Source: Sphingobacterium hotanense (GTDB lineage: Bacteria > Bacteroidota > Bacteroidia > Sphingobacteriales > Sphingobacteriaceae). From it: a stretch of 64,000 nucleotides of DNA. The stretch spans positions 1,488,001-1,552,000 of the forward strand of contig NZ_CP030848.1 in assembly GCF_008274825.1 (NCBI RefSeq), read 5' to 3'. The stretch's first letter is position 1, and each line of letters opens with the position of its first letter. This document shows positions 61,656 through 64,000 of the stretch, piece after piece. Below the pieces are notes generated by a model. The model had not been told where the DNA came from, did not search any database, and worked only from the letters and a program-made list of their open reading frames with translations. The position numbers were made by a program, and so were the translations under genes.

Positions 61656-64000
61656 TTAAAACTTGGCACTTAATCCAAAACTGTAAACTTTCATTTGCGG
61701 ATACCATCCACCGGTACTGATCGGACCTTCCGGGTCATATCCTTTCCAGAAGTTTGTTTTCGTAAATAAATTCTGTCCGGAAGCGAAAATGCGCAATGCA
61801 CGCACTGGCATATTAGCTGATGTCGGAAGTGGTACGTTATATCCTAAAGTCACGTTTTTCAATCTTAGGTACGCCGCATTCTTCATCCAGAAAGTAGAGT
61901 TTTGAATGTTGTTATTCTCATTGAAAGCAAAGCGAGGGAATGCCGCGTTCGGGTTGTCCGGAGTCCAACGATCTTTATGTTGCTCTTGAATCGTTCCGCC
62001 CTGATAGAAAGGCATAATTCCTTGTCCATACAAGTATCCATCTGCCTTTCCTACACCTTGGAAGAACAACGCGATATCCAATCCGCGATACGAAGCACCT
62101 AAATTAGCACTGTAAGTATAGCGAGGAATCGGGCTTCCCATAATGATCTCATCGGCTGCGTCAATCTTGCCATCCCAGTTCTGATCTTTATATTTGATAT
62201 CCCCCGGCGCGATGTTACCGATCTGTGTTGCTGAGCCAGCCACATCTTCCGCTGAGCTGAAATAACCAATCGCTTCGTAGCCATATAGCGAACCGATTGG
62301 ATGTCCCTCATGGTTTACTGTCAGACCAGTACGTAATACGCCGCGCATGTCCAATATTTTATTCTGCACATCAGAAAGATTGACTGCCACATTGTACTTA
62401 AAGTCGCCGATAGCGTTGTTGTATGCAACAGACACATCCCAACCTTTATTTTCAACAACTCCAGCATTTTGGAAAGGTGGCGTAGAGAAACCCAGATATC
62501 TTGAAATGTCTAATTGTAGTAGAATCCCTGAGGTTTTTCTATAGAAATAATCTGCTGTAATGTTCAGATTTCTCCAAAGAGTCAAATCAAGACCTACATT
62601 GCTCACATTTGTCGTTTCCCATCGAATATCCGAATTTGCCATCGTCGTCAATGCCGCGCCGGTACTGATATTCTCTCCAAAAGCATAGTTTGTAGCACCA
62701 ATATTGAAATAAGAGGCAAATGAATATAAGCCTGTGATATTTTGATTTCCTAATTTACCCCAAGAACCGCGGATCTTCATGTCGGAAACAACCGAGCTCA
62801 AGGATTCCATAAAAGGCTCCTGACTAACGCGCCATCCGGCGGAGAAAGAGGGGAAGAATGAAAATTTATTCCCTACAGCAAATCTTGACGACCCATCATA
62901 GCGAGCATTCGCTTCAAATAGATACTTCCCTTGGAAGTCGTAGTTTAAGCGTCCAAAAACCGAACGTAGCGACCATTCTGAGGAGGTTCCGCGCGCTATA
63001 TTATTTTCTTGATTTCCAGCATTCAACTCCTGTAATTCAGGGATCAAGAAAATCTCACGATAGCCTGATAAGAAATTATCACGTTGGTCTTCCTGTTGGA
63101 AACCTGCCATCACATTGAAGTTGTGGTCTGAAGCCAATGTTTTCTCATAAGAAACAACTGCACGTAGGTTGTTGTACCAATATTGTTCATATTTTTCCGT
63201 CAAGCTGTTTTTCTGAGGAGTCAAATATGCTTTATCGCCATTCCAATAATAGGATTGCACGGTATTGTAGAACAACTTCTCATGATTGATCTCGTATTTC
63301 GTAGAATAAACCAAATTAACGGTCATTCCGTCAATAGGCTTATACTTTAAATCGATATTAAAAACGGAATTCAAAGGATTTTCCAGGTTCAACCCGCCAT
63401 CTCTTGCTTTTGCAATTGGGTTATCGCCGTTCCATCCCTCGCCATATTGACCTGTCGATAGAATCCCCGCTTGATTTGCCGGAATACGACGCATCCAATG
63501 GAAAATGGAAGTAGTTCCGCCTGCCGGCTCTTTCAATTCCGATTTGGTGAAGAAAAAGTCTAAAGCTGCGCTTACCTTATTGGAGATCTGCAGATCACTG
63601 TTCAATCTAAAGTTATAACGTCTGAAATTGGTGTTTTCCAAGATACCGTCCTGATCAAAGAAACCTAAGGATCCTAAAACTTTCACCTTTTCCGATCCAC
63701 CCTGCGCGGCGATATAATGGTTCTGCATGAACGCATTGTTTTTCATGGTCAGATTTTGCCAATCCGTATTCGGGAAGCGGTCAGGATTGCTTTCCATGCC
63801 GGCTGTATAATCTTTGATCATCTGCTCCGTAAAGATGGGGCTCTTGCCGGTATTGGTATAGGCCTCGTTCAATAAGTTCATATGATCCAAGCCGCTAACC
63901 ATGTCCGTCATTTGCGTTGGAGTCTGCCAACCCGCATAGTTGTTATAATCTACTGTGACGCCCTCGTTCTTCGCACGCTTGGTGGTTACTAAAATAACTC
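61656..64000 (-). CDS. SusC/RagA-family TonB-dependent transporter (locus 3), 5' end outside window
   Basis: The frame stays open to the window edge, giving about 781 residues of the C-terminal part. It starts in the end of the plug (VILVTTKRAKNEGVTVDYNNYAG) and continues through the TonB-dependent barrel to the terminal FGLSAKF. About 200 to 350 residues, including the signal peptide, the plug and perhaps an STN domain, lie beyond 64000. So whether it signals through a FecR cannot be judged. It is the first visible gene of the five-gene locus 3 operon. Confidence 0.93.
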   Translation of the reverse strand, partial: VILVTTKRAKNEGVTVDYNNYAGWQTPTQMTDMVSGLDHMNLLNEAYTNTGKSPIFTEQMIKDYTAGMESNPDRFPNTDWQNLTMKNNAFMQNHYIAAQGGSEKVKVLGSLGFFDQDGILENTNFRRYNFRLNSDLQISNKVSAALDFFFTKSELKEPAGGTTSIFHWMRRIPANQAGILSTGQYGEGWNGDNPIAKARDGGLNLENPLNSVFNIDLKYKPIDGMTVNLVYSTKYEINHEKLFYNTVQSYYWNGDKAYLTPQKNSLTEKYEQYWYNNLRAVVSYEKTLASDHNFNVMAGFQQEDQRDNFLSGYREIFLIPELQELNAGNQENNIARGTSSEWSLRSVFGRLNYDFQGKYLFEANARYDGSSRFAVGNKFSFFPSFSAGWRVSQEPFMESLSSVVSDMKIRGSWGKLGNQNITGLYSFASYFNIGATNYAFGENISTGAALTTMANSDIRWETTNVSNVGLDLTLWRNLNITADYFYRKTSGILLQLDISRYLGFSTPPFQNAGVVENKGWDVSVAYNNAIGDFKYNVAVNLSDVQNKILDMRGVLRTGLTVNHEGHPIGSLYGYEAIGYFSSAEDVAGSATQIGNIAPGDIKYKDQNWDGKIDAADEIIMGSPIPRYTYSANLGASYRGLDIALFFQGVGKADGYLYGQGIMPFYQGGTIQEQHKDRWTPDNPNAAFPRFAFNENNNIQNSTFWMKNAAYLRLKNVTLGYNVPLPTSANMPVRALRIFASGQNLFTKTNFWKGYDPEGPISTGGWYPQMKVYSFGLSAKF

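Overview
The window looks like chromosomal DNA from a Bacteroidota species, most likely a Sphingobacterium-like member of the Sphingobacteriaceae. The grounds are three SusC/SusD pairs, a FecR anti-sigma factor with an ECF sigma factor, the TamB plus lipoprotein TamL pair, many lipoproteins with Bacteroidota-style lipoboxes, and promoters that fit the Bacteroidota -7 element TAnnTTTG. The genus is inferred from gene style only. I saw no tRNA, rRNA, CRISPR array or phage.

Layout. 1-1640: a 430-base non-coding stretch, a Fur-family regulator and a transaldolase-like fructose-6-phosphate aldolase. 1805-15498: two near-identical 1033-bp IS982-family insertion sequences in opposite orientation, bracketing an MFS exporter, a retropepsin-like protease, malate dehydrogenase, the tamB-tamL outer-membrane assembly genes and a Dabb lipoprotein. 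Before the second IS lies a 400-bp repeat island (heptad arrays around nested palindromes). 15551-20108: a DUF4342 gene and a reactive-sulfur cluster (TauE exporter, split YeeE pair, CstB-like persulfide dioxygenase-rhodanese, Crp/Fnr regulator). 20127-28299: a sigma/FecR-controlled SusCD locus. 28507-36104: a TlpA thioredoxin, a PHP phosphodiesterase, the pstSCAB phosphate importer, a SulP transporter and a small lipoprotein. 36264-42728: a TesA-like esterase divergent from a YbbA-YbbP ABC system, a large catalase and a CsbD protein. 42840-47183: a two-component system and a WG-repeat protein. 47280-54227: a sulfatase followed by a SusCD pair. 54287-64000: a leftward SusC-SusD-FAD oxidoreductase-DUF4886-beta-propeller operon, whose susC runs off the window.

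How the parts fit. The best candidate for an undescribed system is the sulfur cluster. Three promoters (leftward tauE, rightward yeeE pair, rightward cstB-crp) each carry a TGTAAC-N4-GTwAC dyad whose centre lies exactly 29.5 bp from the first base of a [TC]AnnTTTG -7 box. The Crp/Fnr protein made by the last operon has a recognition helix like that of NtcA, which binds GTA-N8-TAC, and three cysteines in its effector domain. This suggests an autoregulated class-II activator responding to sulfane sulfur, doing the job CstR does in the staphylococcal cst operon. Other leads are a possible antisense RNA at the 5' end of the first susC, the nested repeat island, 11-bp GGGTTT tandem repeats at two loci, and an uncharacterised FAD/DUF4886/propeller carbohydrate locus.
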